Shown: in pieces, positions 8,806 to 18,900 of the stretch
Position numbering within the stretch: the stretch's first letter is position 1
How the letters are laid out: each line of letters opens with the position of its first letter
Source of the DNA: Botryllus schlosseri
Lineage: Eukaryota > Chordata > Ascidiacea > Stolidobranchia > Styelidae
DNA: 22,199 nucleotides
Direction of reading: 5' to 3'
NCBI GenBank assembly: GCA_000444245.1
Contig: ATSW01071351.1
Span: 1 to 22,199, forward strand
Made by a program: the position numbers and the translations under genes
The notes under the pieces: generated by a model
Database searches by the model: none
Told to the model about the DNA's origin: nothing
What the model saw: only the letters and a program-made list of their open reading frames with translations

Positions 8806-8850
8806 TGTGACGTCATAGTCACTATGACGTCATGGCCACTATGATGTCAT
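8806..8850. repeat. Three CRE-like octamers with a 17-bp period
   Basis: TGACGTCA at 8808-8815 and 8825-8832 and TGATGTCA at 8842-8849 are spaced exactly 17 bp apart in a short tandem repeat. The first two form a near-perfect palindrome: 11-bp arms TGACGTCATAG / CTATGACGTCA around three bases. TGACGTCA is the CREB/ATF binding site. It may be part of the transposon end or a fortuitous enhancer-like cluster. Confidence 0.7.
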
Positions 8851-8946
8851 CAACAATTTGTTATCTAACTTGAAGAGTAATAGTGGGCAACAAGGGTCCG
8901 TAGTTGCAGACAGCAGTCCTCACAGATAATTGGACTTTTGCCCTCA

Positions 8947-9201
8947 TCACGTAATGGGCAAAAAAGAGTTATCAATCCCTAGTCTAGATATCCCTGTAAT
9001 AAATCTAGGGACATGCTGTTTTATTCGGTCATACAAACGCTGTTTCGTATTTCCCACATGTATTTGTAGATGTGGCGCATCATTTCCCCTGCTGTTCGCA
9101 TCTGTGATGTGGGCGCAGACTGCAAAGGGCGCTACTATATTAAAATCGAAAAATGAAACATATGGCATGAATCGCGCATGGCGCGAAGAAAATTTCAACA
9201 T
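8947..9201 (-). pseudogene. GIY-YIG endonuclease fragment of a Penelope-like element
   Basis: An 84-codon frame on the minus strand includes VGNTKQRLYDRIKQHVPRFI. The pattern Y/HVG.T.QRL..RIKQHVP is the C-terminal half of the GIY-YIG domain carried by Penelope-like retroelements, which cleaves target DNA. The N-terminal GIY half is not recognisable, so this is a fragment. It lies opposite in strand to the 7690-7896 fragment. Confidence 0.6.
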
Positions 9202-9214
9202 TATTTAAAATCTC

Positions 9215-9332
9215 TAAAAAAAATTCGGGAGTCGTAAATTCAATTTGTCGACGGCCGCCAACACATATATACTACGTGTCACATACGTGTCACATACAGA
9301 TTTACTTCCACGCGGCACGTTGCCCACCCCTG
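9215..9332. mobile_element. Right end of a hAT-like element
   Basis: The terminus GCACGTTGCCCACCCCTG (ending 9332) is of the CAGGGGTGGGCAACGTGC hAT type. A GTCGACGGCCGCC stretch precedes it, as in related elements. No matching left end was found nearby, so only a fragment remains. Confidence 0.45.
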
Positions 9333-9339
9333 CCATTAG

Positions 9340-10268
9340 GCGATGTAAAGATGAGGCATGCACACTGAATGAATAGTAAAAGAAGATAGTATAGGAAAAG
9401 CAAGCGACGAAAATGGGCTGGCATGTCACGAAAGGCGAGATCGATAATTCAGGTCGTGTTCCGGTAATCTTGAGTTCGGACTGGTATTTAGGGGAGATGT
9501 GGTGTACCGATCGATCAAAAATTGCAAAATGATCTCTGGCCCTCAAATATTCAACCGAGAATAGCAGATTTTTTGCGGTCTCAACACTTTGATACAAGCT
9601 CTAACTATCGCGGACATTTAAATGGATATCCTCCTGTTCAAAAAATATTTATAAGCGTTTAAAAATTGTTGCTCGAACGTATCATCGGTCCCCACCCGGT
9701 GGGTCCGATGGCACACGACCACGGGACCTATGGGACATAGGCTACGCTCAAAGCTCAATTTTTTCTACTTGTTTTGTTGTGTGCTTTAATTTCAGCTACG
9801 GCATGCCAATGAAGAATGTTTCGTCGCCTACTACAATAATAAAACAGATTATATCAACTCAAATGTTGGTATAAAATCCCGTTTTGATTTCCGCCAAAAC
9901 TTACAAAATTAATGCCACATACATATTACCGGAAAATCGACATTTCGACTTTCAAATACCTTGCAATGGCAATAAAACACCTCAAGTAAATCTGATTTAC
10001 AGCCTCTATATATGTAGGCGTGTTTCTATTGTTAAGCGATGAGTTGGTCCAACTATTTTGCTTGATTTGGCCAAGTTATCATAGGTCCTCCCACCCTGTA
10101 AATATCGTAATTGAATTGAAAATAGTCCACTCGAGGAATGTATTGATTCAAAAAATATGTGCCATTATATATACCTTCATAAAAGCCCTATAATTCACAT
10201 AAAAAATTATTGCGGGTTTGATAGTCTGGACAGTGATATAGAAAAATGTATATGTCGATCCAAATTTA
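9340..10268. other. Intergenic sequence, no recognised gene
   Basis: No coding frame of recognisable family. A partial hairpin (ATCGGTCCCCACC with GGTGGGTCCGAT) is seen at 9684-9709. The remainder is AT-rich. Confidence 0.5.
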
Positions 10269-10276
10269 CTTTGCAC

Positions 10277-11500
10277 CCCCTAAAACGCGGGCCGGATCCG
10301 GCCCGCCATGTGAAATCGTCCGGCCCGCGGCATCATGATTAGTTATCACGAGAATACGGCCAGTCGTTTCTTATTGAATTGAGTTAACACTGTGTAGAAA
10401 AATTGTAGCATTGTCACGATATAAGCACATTGTCTATTGTCACGACATAAAACTGGTGCGTAGCCTGTATCGGCCTACTTCTAGTATGTTCCACCATACT
10501 CTATAGTTCCACAAAAACTTGATCAACGACGGTTTCGCCACATCTTACTAGAAGCAGAAAACCTATATGCCGATGTTCTGTATTTCTGCGATGTTCGCTG
10601 GCTAAGTCGAGGAGTTATGGTTGCATGAGTGTGTAAGTTTAGAAATGAAATAACAAGTCTCCTTGAAAATATAAACATTGACGCCACAGAATTTCGTGAT
10701 GCGAAATAGGTATCCTAAACTTGGTTTTCTTAGTAGATTTAACGTCACATCTGAACAAATTGAATTTGCAACTCTATTGGAAGAAACAACTGATGTATGA
10801 GATTTGGCGAGGCATACTGGCATTTGAAACAAAACTGTGACTATGGGCATGTAAATAGGGCGTAAATTGCAACACTGTATTTGTCACTGCGATACGAAAT
10901 TGAGTTACATAATTTTCCTCACGCGTTTCCGACATTCGTTCTCTAGAAAATAAATTCGGGCTATTCAGTACTCCGTTGGATGTGGACGTCAATTACATTC
11001 CTACAAAATTTCAAATGCACCTTATTGAAATGCAAGGTAGGGACGGAGGAAATATTCCATACAAGGGACATATCACGGCTTGACGTTTACAAAACCTCCT
11101 TGAAAGTGGTCCCAGCTTGACCAAACATGCAAAAGAGATGGCATCTTTGTTTGGTAGCAAATAGGCTACACATGTGAACAATTGTTTTCAATAATGAAAT
11201 TCACATAGAGCAAACTAAGATCGCGCATGTCCGACGCCCGCCCAGTTTCTTGCTTCAACTGACTTTGGTGCCACATGTTGAAAAAACTTTTAAAAAGAAA
11301 GCAGCATCAAGTGTCACATTGATGCTGTGTTGGTTAAACGTAAATGCATTTTATATTTTTATGATTGGTATGATTGAGATAGCTAAAATGTGGCGTAATA
11401 TACTGCAGTGAGTGTGAATTATAGTATGAAAAGTCCGGCCCGCCAATGAGTTCTGCACGCGACATTTGGCCCGTGACTAGTAAAAGGTTGCCGACCCCTG
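10277..11500 (+). mobile_element. hAT transposon relic with remains of a GTF2IRD2/ZBED-like transposase
   Basis: The right terminus reads AGGTTGCCGACCCCTG, the classic hAT end. The left end is worn (CCCCTAAAACGCGGGCCGG), with GGCCCGC-rich subterminal repeats on both sides. The flanks CTTTGCAC (10269-10276) and CTTTACAC (11501-11508) fit an 8-bp target duplication with one change. Inside, plus-strand peptides match hAT transposases: DVLYFCDVRWLSRG near 10570, DVDVNYIPTKFQMHLIEMQ near 10980, MASLFGSN near 11140 and the KLRSRMSDA segment near 11215. They lie in different frames with intervening stops, and the N-terminal part is missing, so the gene is dead. Confidence 0.75.
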
Positions 11501-11508
11501 CTTTACAC

Positions 11509-11830
11509 AGTGGCGTAGCAGCCACTTGCCGGTTCTGGCTCTGCACCAGGGGCGGCAGGCTCCAAGGGGGCGGCAAAATGTGGCGGCACAGTGTGTGTGA
11601 GAGAAAGAGAAATAGTTATGGTGATCTTTTTCACCTGCACGATCGAGATGCTTTGACGACGGAGATGCGGTACGGACTTTTTTTAATAATAAGCCAAGGT
11701 CATCTGGTCTGCACCCCGTTTTTCCCTCAGTGATTGCTGAGCGCCTAGCGCGGCACGACCTGCCGATCAAGAAGCCGGACGCACCACCATTATACACTAC
11801 CTCGCTCTCTCGGCACAGTGTACACAACCG
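11509..11830. mobile_element. Probable transposon fragment with CAGTGGCGTAGC end
   Basis: The sequence (CA)GTGGCGTAGCAGCC, followed by GGGGCGGC runs, resembles the ends of DNA transposons that open CAGTGGCGTAGC. It abuts the hAT target duplication. No opposite end is seen. The GC-rich stretch continues to about 11830 with no recognised protein. Confidence 0.35.
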
Positions 11831-11869
11831 GCTAAAAGAAGCGTTAATTGGTAGTCCTATAGCTGGCGT

Positions 11870-12262
11870 CCCGTGAGCTAAAATTTGAACAAGCAGGTCT
11901 CAATCGAAAGCTAGCGTCGCGCTGATTCCGAAAACACGAATTAATATGTTAACATGGCGATGGAACCACTCCGAAACAGCCGTCAATGCCGATTGTTCGG
12001 AGAGTTCGCGCTGCTGCAAAGCGAAAGTCACAATTTATTCACCAGCGCTTTTAGAAGCGCTTATGTAAAGGGTGAATATAGCTTCGAAATAGGCTTCCAA
12101 CTCCTGTCATCATAGTGTCCTAAATGGTGTGAGCACGGCGAGATTGAACGGCTTACTGCAATTTTACGGCCATTTTTGACCGGCTTGCCGAGTGGTAAAT
12201 TTGATAACACGGGTCTCAATGGGAAGCTGCTGCTGTACCGATTACGAAAATATAAATTTTAT
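11870..12262. repeat. Diverged direct repeat pair of unknown family
   Basis: About 75 bp near 11870-11945 resemble 12190-12262: both hold a GGTCTCAAT..GAAGCT core, then GATTCCGAAAA or GATTACGAAAA about 20 bases later, followed by AT-rich sequence. Between them is a small perfect hairpin, AGCGCTT/AAGCGCT (12044-12061). These may be internal repeats of an unidentified element. Confidence 0.4.
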
Positions 12263-12740
12263 TCAATCCATAGCCCTGAAATCTACATCGAATTTTGAAT
12301 TGTGATGGAGTTGGGCATTGTGACGCAACAAGGATATCTGACAAAACGAGTCTGTAGCCCAGGAGCAAGAGAGCGGCTAGAGCTCGGTCGGCGAAGCGGC
12401 AATGAGAACGAACTTGTGATTCAAAGTGCAATCTCGTCGCTTAAAAACGTTCCGCTGTTGATACTTTCTGTAGGCGCTTTAGTTAAGGACATCATTGTGC
12501 GCAATATGCGCATGCGTATAAAGTATCCAACAGAAATACACAACAAATAGACAGCAATAATGGTAATGCAGAAAATACTAAGGTGAATGACCGAGACCGA
12601 AAGTCTCGCTTTCCGGTCCTTTCACTATTTCCGTGTTTTAGGGTTCTTTTCCCCTCTACTTCCGCTTTTGTATGCTTCCGCTTTTTCGTCTTCTACTGCG
12701 GTAACTTGGTAACGTACAGGGTACCCGTGGCTTGTATATT

Positions 12741-12803
12741 TGAGCGCCTGCGATTGTTGGGAGGCCATCTTCACAACCGCAGCTTGTTCAATTTATGGTA
12801 ATC
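12741..12803 (+). promoter_or_regulatory. 5' leader and start region of gene B
   Basis: An in-frame stop (TGA, 12741-12743) precedes the RING frame. After it, two in-frame ATGs occur, at 12795 and 12804. The second has A at position -3 and is preferred; the first would add only MVI. Upstream lie TATATTT (12735-12741) and GGCCATCTT, which resembles a YY1-type core promoter motif. No transcription start can be fixed from sequence. Confidence 0.4.
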
Positions 12804-12958
12804 ATGTCTGCAAGTGACGAAGATATCTTGAGTGACTTGCTACAATGCAGCATATGCATGGAGGCCTTCCAGACATCAGGGGTGATGCAGCCGAAAATGT
12901 TGCCATGTCAGCATTCGTTTGATATTCTCTGCTTGCGCAAAATTTCCACGAGGTCAAC
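12804..12958 (+). CDS. Gene B exon 1, first half of the RING finger
   Basis: The exon starts MSASDEDILSDLLQCSICME and ends in the split codon AC before the donor GTAAGT. It holds metal ligands 1-6 of the RING: C and C in CSIC, C and H in LPCQH, Asp at the usual fifth-Cys position (HSFD), and C in LCL. The junction is phase 2. Confidence 0.85.
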
Positions 12959-15900
12959 GTAAGTACTCCGAATATTACCTGTGGGCTGTGGGTCTGTCCC
13001 GACGTCGGATTTTGCTAGTACACTTATGACGATACTTAGGTTAGAAGAATAGATGTAAAATTTATAACACATTAATCCACAGAGCATCATAGCGATGCTG
13101 ATTAATTTGGATGCCGTAAAATATATATCATGAAGGAAGGTTGACATTTGTTTTATTGGGTTGCAATCAGACTGTTTAATTCTAGGAAATGATGCGGGCC
13201 AGCAAAGATAGTATGTATCAGCTGTGCCTGTGAATAATAGAGATGTGATTGTGAACCATGGTTCAAGGAACCGTTCTCCCTTGAAAATTAGGTGGAATTT
13301 CTTTTTTAAAAAGAAATGTATTCCAGAAATATTTTGAAGGCAATAGGGTTAGCACCTTTTTCTGTAAAAACTTGGAATTTTCTCGGGTATTTTGAAATGA
13401 ATCCTGCGTGATGAGAGCTTTTCTGCATAGAATAATTAGGTAATTGAACAGAAAGTTCTGTGTGACGTTGCCACCAATTGCACTCTGCTGTAGCGTAATT
13501 GCGACATAGATTGTGAATAAAATGATCACTTTATAATCGTTCTGCTCAGTCTGCTCAACACATAGCCCATATCAGATTTCCGTAACATTTCCAACATTCT
13601 CTATATAGTCCTAAATATGCAAAGTCTGGAAAATCCCTAATTCGAATGGAATGAAGCATATGAAAGTAAAGAGGTTGCTAGCTAAGGAGTTATAAATATG
13701 ACAAGTTATTGCGGAGTTCGTTTCTAGTTGCTTACGGTACTCAATATAGGCAAATGTCCTAAGTTCTACAACGCAGAACATGTCTTCAATTAAACAAGAC
13801 CGTAGATTCACTTGCTATATAGTTGATAGTGCTAGTGCTGCTACTGTAATATGGCTTTTAATGTTTTGTTTTTTGTATTCTCAGCATTCAATGTCCGGTA
13901 TGTCGCAGACAACATTTAACAGAAGTTGAGGGATTAACCAACAATTTAACACTTATGCAAGTTATTGATACTAAGGGACCTACACCAGCAAATACAGCCC
14001 ATAGGCCTGATTCTAAAGCCCAAAGTCTGGTAAGTCTACTCTTTTAAAGATAAGAGGTGGTAGATGCTATTGTATATACTGAGGTCCTCCACATTTCTGG
14101 TGATGGCCTATTCTATTAACGTCTTGTTGAAATATTACTTCTGCGCTCTGGACTACTTTACATAAAACACCACAGTGTTATGCAGCTCCAAGAGGCGTGG
14201 TGTCGACTGATGTTACTACTATTTGCATGGCATTGAACTACTACTCCTCTTGGTTATATCTACTCTAATGACTTACTTTTTAAGTTACATATAGTTTATT
14301 GTGGAATGATCGTCATTATATTATAGATAGAATGGTCCCATCCCATAATCATTATTAAACCCATTTTACTCTGGCTAGAAGTCGTACATATCAGCGAATA
14401 TTTTATTTCAAGGTTTAAAATTCAATCAATACCATTTTAACAGGGTTCAGAAGGTTCTTTACAAAATCTCTACAAATGTTACAAAACTCCAAGTAAAGTC
14501 AGGTCTACTTTGAAGAGCTATATACAAGGTCATGACGACAAGGAGTTTGAAGCTGATCATCTGTCTGTAAGTTTGTATGCATTTTCATCTGTCTTCAAAC
14601 TTCAAGTCAAGTTGCCTTTTCGAAGTATGAGGCATGATTACGTCATTTCATTTTGCTAGCTGTCTGAAATACAGATTGAGTGGTCATTGATTTGATTTTG
14701 AACCGATGAACGAATATAGAGTTGAATGTACACGCAAGAAGGCGCTGTATCGCTCACATACACGTAGAACTGCCAAACTACGCAAGTAATTGCATAGCCT
14801 CAGTTTATACTTACCAGCCAAAATAGAGAATTGAGAAACCAATTGAAAAGATGCAATACATTACCCATTAAGGCCTGGGAATTGATATGATACAATTCGA
14901 GCCTGCACCAATGGGTGAGGATTATATAAACTATATTCGATTTCAATAAAACAAGAGGTTTTGTTGAGGTATAAGAACAGAAATAGACATTTTGCTATTA
15001 AATTACTATACTAGTTTATGACAACGTAAGCTGTAACCTTCGATCGCTTCGTTTGCAGTCAATTGATTTGTGAGAGAACAATGGAGGCTCAGTAAAATGC
15101 GCGATCATTGAATGATTGGTCGCTTTCACTGGTTACACCTGGGTTTCACAAAACAATCCGACAATATGCAAGATACCTTGATTTTTATCGACACCGGTTA
15201 CTTGATGACTTGAAATTGACTCGTGAATTTTGCTTCGAGTCACGAGTCAATCCTAATTTCTGATAAGCCGAGTCAAGTCATTTAAACAAAGTGATTCGAA
15301 TCAGGTCAAGTCATACAAAAACGATGACTCAAGTCATCCCAACACTGGTAGCGAAAGAAAATATAATATGCAAAGTGGATAGGTGTAGAATGCTTTGTCG
15401 CCATGTAGGTAAAGCAAACAACCATTGGATTAAGGCATAAGGATAAGTTTACTGAATATGGCAAAATATGGAAAATGAATCTTGGTTTTGATCTTGGCTA
15501 AATAGTATTAAAAAGCTTTTCCAACAAAGGGAGTGAACATAGATGACTAAATACTGGAGTAAGATGCAGAAAAACTGGCACTCCAAAATTATCCAAAGTG
15601 ATCCCATTCTCATTGTGTGCATTGTATTGTTTTTCGTAACCCTATTTTCTAATTGCGTTGCGCACTAGATGACAATTATAACGGCACCAACGCACCACTG
15701 GCTACGGTTTTCTTTCTTAGGCAATTCTCCACTGCATGGATTATTACAAGCAAGTTGGCGATGCAGAGAACATCGACATTATTATCAATTGTCTCGAACT
15801 TGTTCGCAGTCAGATTCAAAAAGCAGGTTCCCGGCTCTTGAATTTTCAGAAATTGATTCAATGTGTAAGTAGTGACTCGATTGCAATTGAAATTATTGGT

Positions 15901-18900
15901 TATGTAAAATCTAAAAGATGTTTGACCGTTGCAAGCGCACCATAGATCCGTACATGTCAATTAAGTAGTAACAGGATGTTATATATTTTTGCATTGATGT
16001 TTTGCGGCATATACACCGACTCATGATATACATACACACGCTCTGTGCATATGCATACCATGAGTGCATGATGTGCATATGCCGCAGGACAAGGAAGGTG
16101 CATATATATGGCCTTGTAAGGCTTTATCAGTCTTGCACCACCCCTCCAGGCTATCCCGGTAATACTCTGCGGAAGCCACAGATACCAGTTTTAGTGATCA
16201 GGTCTTTGGTCTGACCCGCCAGGGGATTGACCCTCGAATTACCGACCGAGAATCCAAAAAATTGATAAATAAGGTGCGAATTAAGTGGCAAATCAAGAAT
16301 TTTTCAAAGAGCCATATCATATCACCCAAAGAGCCATATATGACTCACGAGCCATAGGCTCCCGACCCCTGAGCTGTCTTGTCGAAAGTTTGTAGTAAGT
16401 TTGAAACACGCATTCCAATATTTCTACCATTGTTATCATATTAAACATCGATCTGAAGCTATTTTAGCCGATCTTGAAAGTAACATTCATATCCATCCTC
16501 ATTTGTCATATTCTTAATTTCTTACAGCTGATTCAAGGTGTCTTGGATGTTATGAATTTATTCAAACGACGATCTCCGATACAAGCTTGTGGCATCCGTA
16601 TCTTGAGATATCTTGCTGTCCCGAAAGTTCTCGTAAGTATCGGGAGCCTGTTCCTGATTTAAGTTGTTGATATTGAATTTCGGTCAAGCTTCGGTGCCAA
16701 ACACTTGGAATAGGTGTGTCATGCTCATCATATATCTTTTCATATCCTCTAAATGAGTGCCTTTTCAGACTGAAGTTTAATGCTGGCGCTCGAATAAAGC
16801 AGATATTTTTGACATTACCTTGACTGTATAAAAACACGTACTCATTGTCAACTAAATCGCTTTACCTGTCCGTACATGTTATCGACACGCCGATACGCTC
16901 TGTAGGAGCCACCAGTCGTTAAGTTACAAATAAATTGACCACAAACGAAGTGATAATATAGATCTTACGTTGCCGTAGACTAGTAGCATTCTATCCATAG
17001 CAGTGCCTTTCTGCTCAGTGCTAATCTTAACGAACCTTGCATAATTTGAATGAGAGTGATATAGGTATTAGTTAATACATTTATATTACTCGTCAATAAT
17101 TGGTACAGGGTAAATGGGAGACATTCATACACTTGGGGGCGCCAAAACCTCGTCCTAGTGATCCATTGCTTACATTAGATACCGAAAGAAACGTCGTCTT
17201 GATTTGTTGTCTTTTGACATCCCTAGCGTAGCTGGTTGGAAGTCAAGTGGCCCTACACGGTAAAGGATGACCTAATAACACCTTGAAAGTATTTTCCATA
17301 TTTGATGATTGCTGCAGATGGCTATTATCTGAAGAAAAATCACAGATGGTATGCCCAAGTACAAGGCCAAATGACTTGCGCTTGTATGAAACTATATGTT
17401 GTTTTATGCATACATTTCGTAATGTGCACATGGAAAATATAGAGTTTGACCCATAATTTGTTCCTAAATTTAGGATTCTGAAGTTGCAAAAGTTCTACGA
17501 AATGTATTGGCATCCTTTTTTGGTGGTCAAGATTGTGTCACCCCAAGACGAAAAACTGAAAACTGCTGAATGCAATGTAGCTTTGAATACGATTTTTTTG
17601 AGCAAAATCGTTCATGCCGTCGTGGTGATTATTGTTATTTCCAAATTCCATGATTCTTTCTGTTGATTACGTAGTCTACCTATATATTGGGAGTTTTTAT
17701 GTATCTCGTTTAGTAAATGAAAACAAAACTTGCGTCTAGACTCTAGGTAGTGATATGTTTCCTGTTCAGTCATCAAATCCAGTAGTGATATTCCGGTTTA
17801 TTATGGCGACATCAATATTGAAGTGGGAGCAAGAAAATTCATGCAACACTAATAGTAATCAATCATTATCACTAACCAAGTCTGCTTCAGCAAACACAAA
17901 ATAATAAAAGCATCAAATGCTGTTATGTAGGACTATATCAAAGTATGTCTTTCCTAAATTTAAAAATCATAAAGCAGATAAAGACTATTTAATTTTTCAA
18001 ATGCAAGAGATTGTAAGGCAAGACATTTTGAATGTCCTTGCATAACCAATAACCCTTTCAAGGTGTACTGTACATGTTTTGAGGAGATGGAGTAATCCTC
18101 TACCCGCTGTTCCTGAGAGAGCTGAGTCATGCCTTTCATCAAAGTAGGGGTGTTGATTTTCGCATCGAATGGTGCAAACAAACCTTGCAGTAGGTATCCT
18201 TTATCAGCCATGATACTGTCGCCCATTTCAAACATTGCTCTGGCTTCGGCGAGCAAATCAGATTGCTCAATAATGCTGCGGTCACTAACGGATCCACCAT
18301 AGCAGTCACTTATGAAGGAGACAGCACCCGTGGGTGCATTACCAATTAATACTTCCATGGTATTTCCATTCTTTCAAGTGGAGAATGTAACAGACTGTGC
18401 AGTGTGCATGGATATCAGATGGCTTCTCAATTGGGATTTCTGTAGAGTCAATAATTATCTCGTTGATGGATATGGTTTTTTAAATCATCTGGCATGGTAT
18501 CCAATATTACTTGTTTTGAAGGCGAAATTAGTAATTTTGATGATAAACAGTACATATGCTTGATCCAAGCAAGCATTAATGATGCGGGAAGTTGTTGATT
18601 CTGAAACAATACCAAGCAGTTGATGATCAAGAGCTTGATTAGTGTCAGAAAAAACTTGCTCTTCATTTGAACACAACATACAGGTGTACTCCAATAAATG
18701 AACATATTGAACATCGTACATTGCAATGTCCTTTAAAAGCAGAAATTGTTTGATGTCATCAAATCCAGTAAAGTACCATGCACTGCTTTCTTATCATACT
18801 TGATATTTTCTAAGCTGAAAGCTGGCATTGAAGCACCTAGTTGGCACTGAATGCCCATATTTTCCGAGTCTGTTTGAAATTTCTGGTCACTATGTGTTCC

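Noticed and set aside
9214-9597. 127-codon open frame on the minus strand
   Set aside because: It crosses a hAT-like end, has no recognised motif, and shows mixed composition typical of a chance frame.
11446-11827. Overlapping open frames on both strands (95 and 116 codons)
   Set aside because: GC-rich transposon-end sequence keeps several frames open by composition; the peptides are low in hydrophobic pattern and match nothing.
12216-12801. Open frames of 71-82 codons just upstream of gene B
   Set aside because: No family likeness; the sequence contains a diverged repeat and the presumed gene B leader.
16110-16245. Possible tRNA-derived SINE or tRNA gene
   Set aside because: A GGATTGACCCTCGAAT-like stretch hinted at a B box, but no paired A box or cloverleaf could be drawn.
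17484-17560. Possible extra gene B exon reading SEVAKVLRNVLASFFGG, which looks armadillo-like
   Set aside because: It lies inside the ISL2EU inverted repeats, and a neighbouring frame of the same bases continues the YqaJ-like sequence (KLQKFYEMYW), which explains it better.
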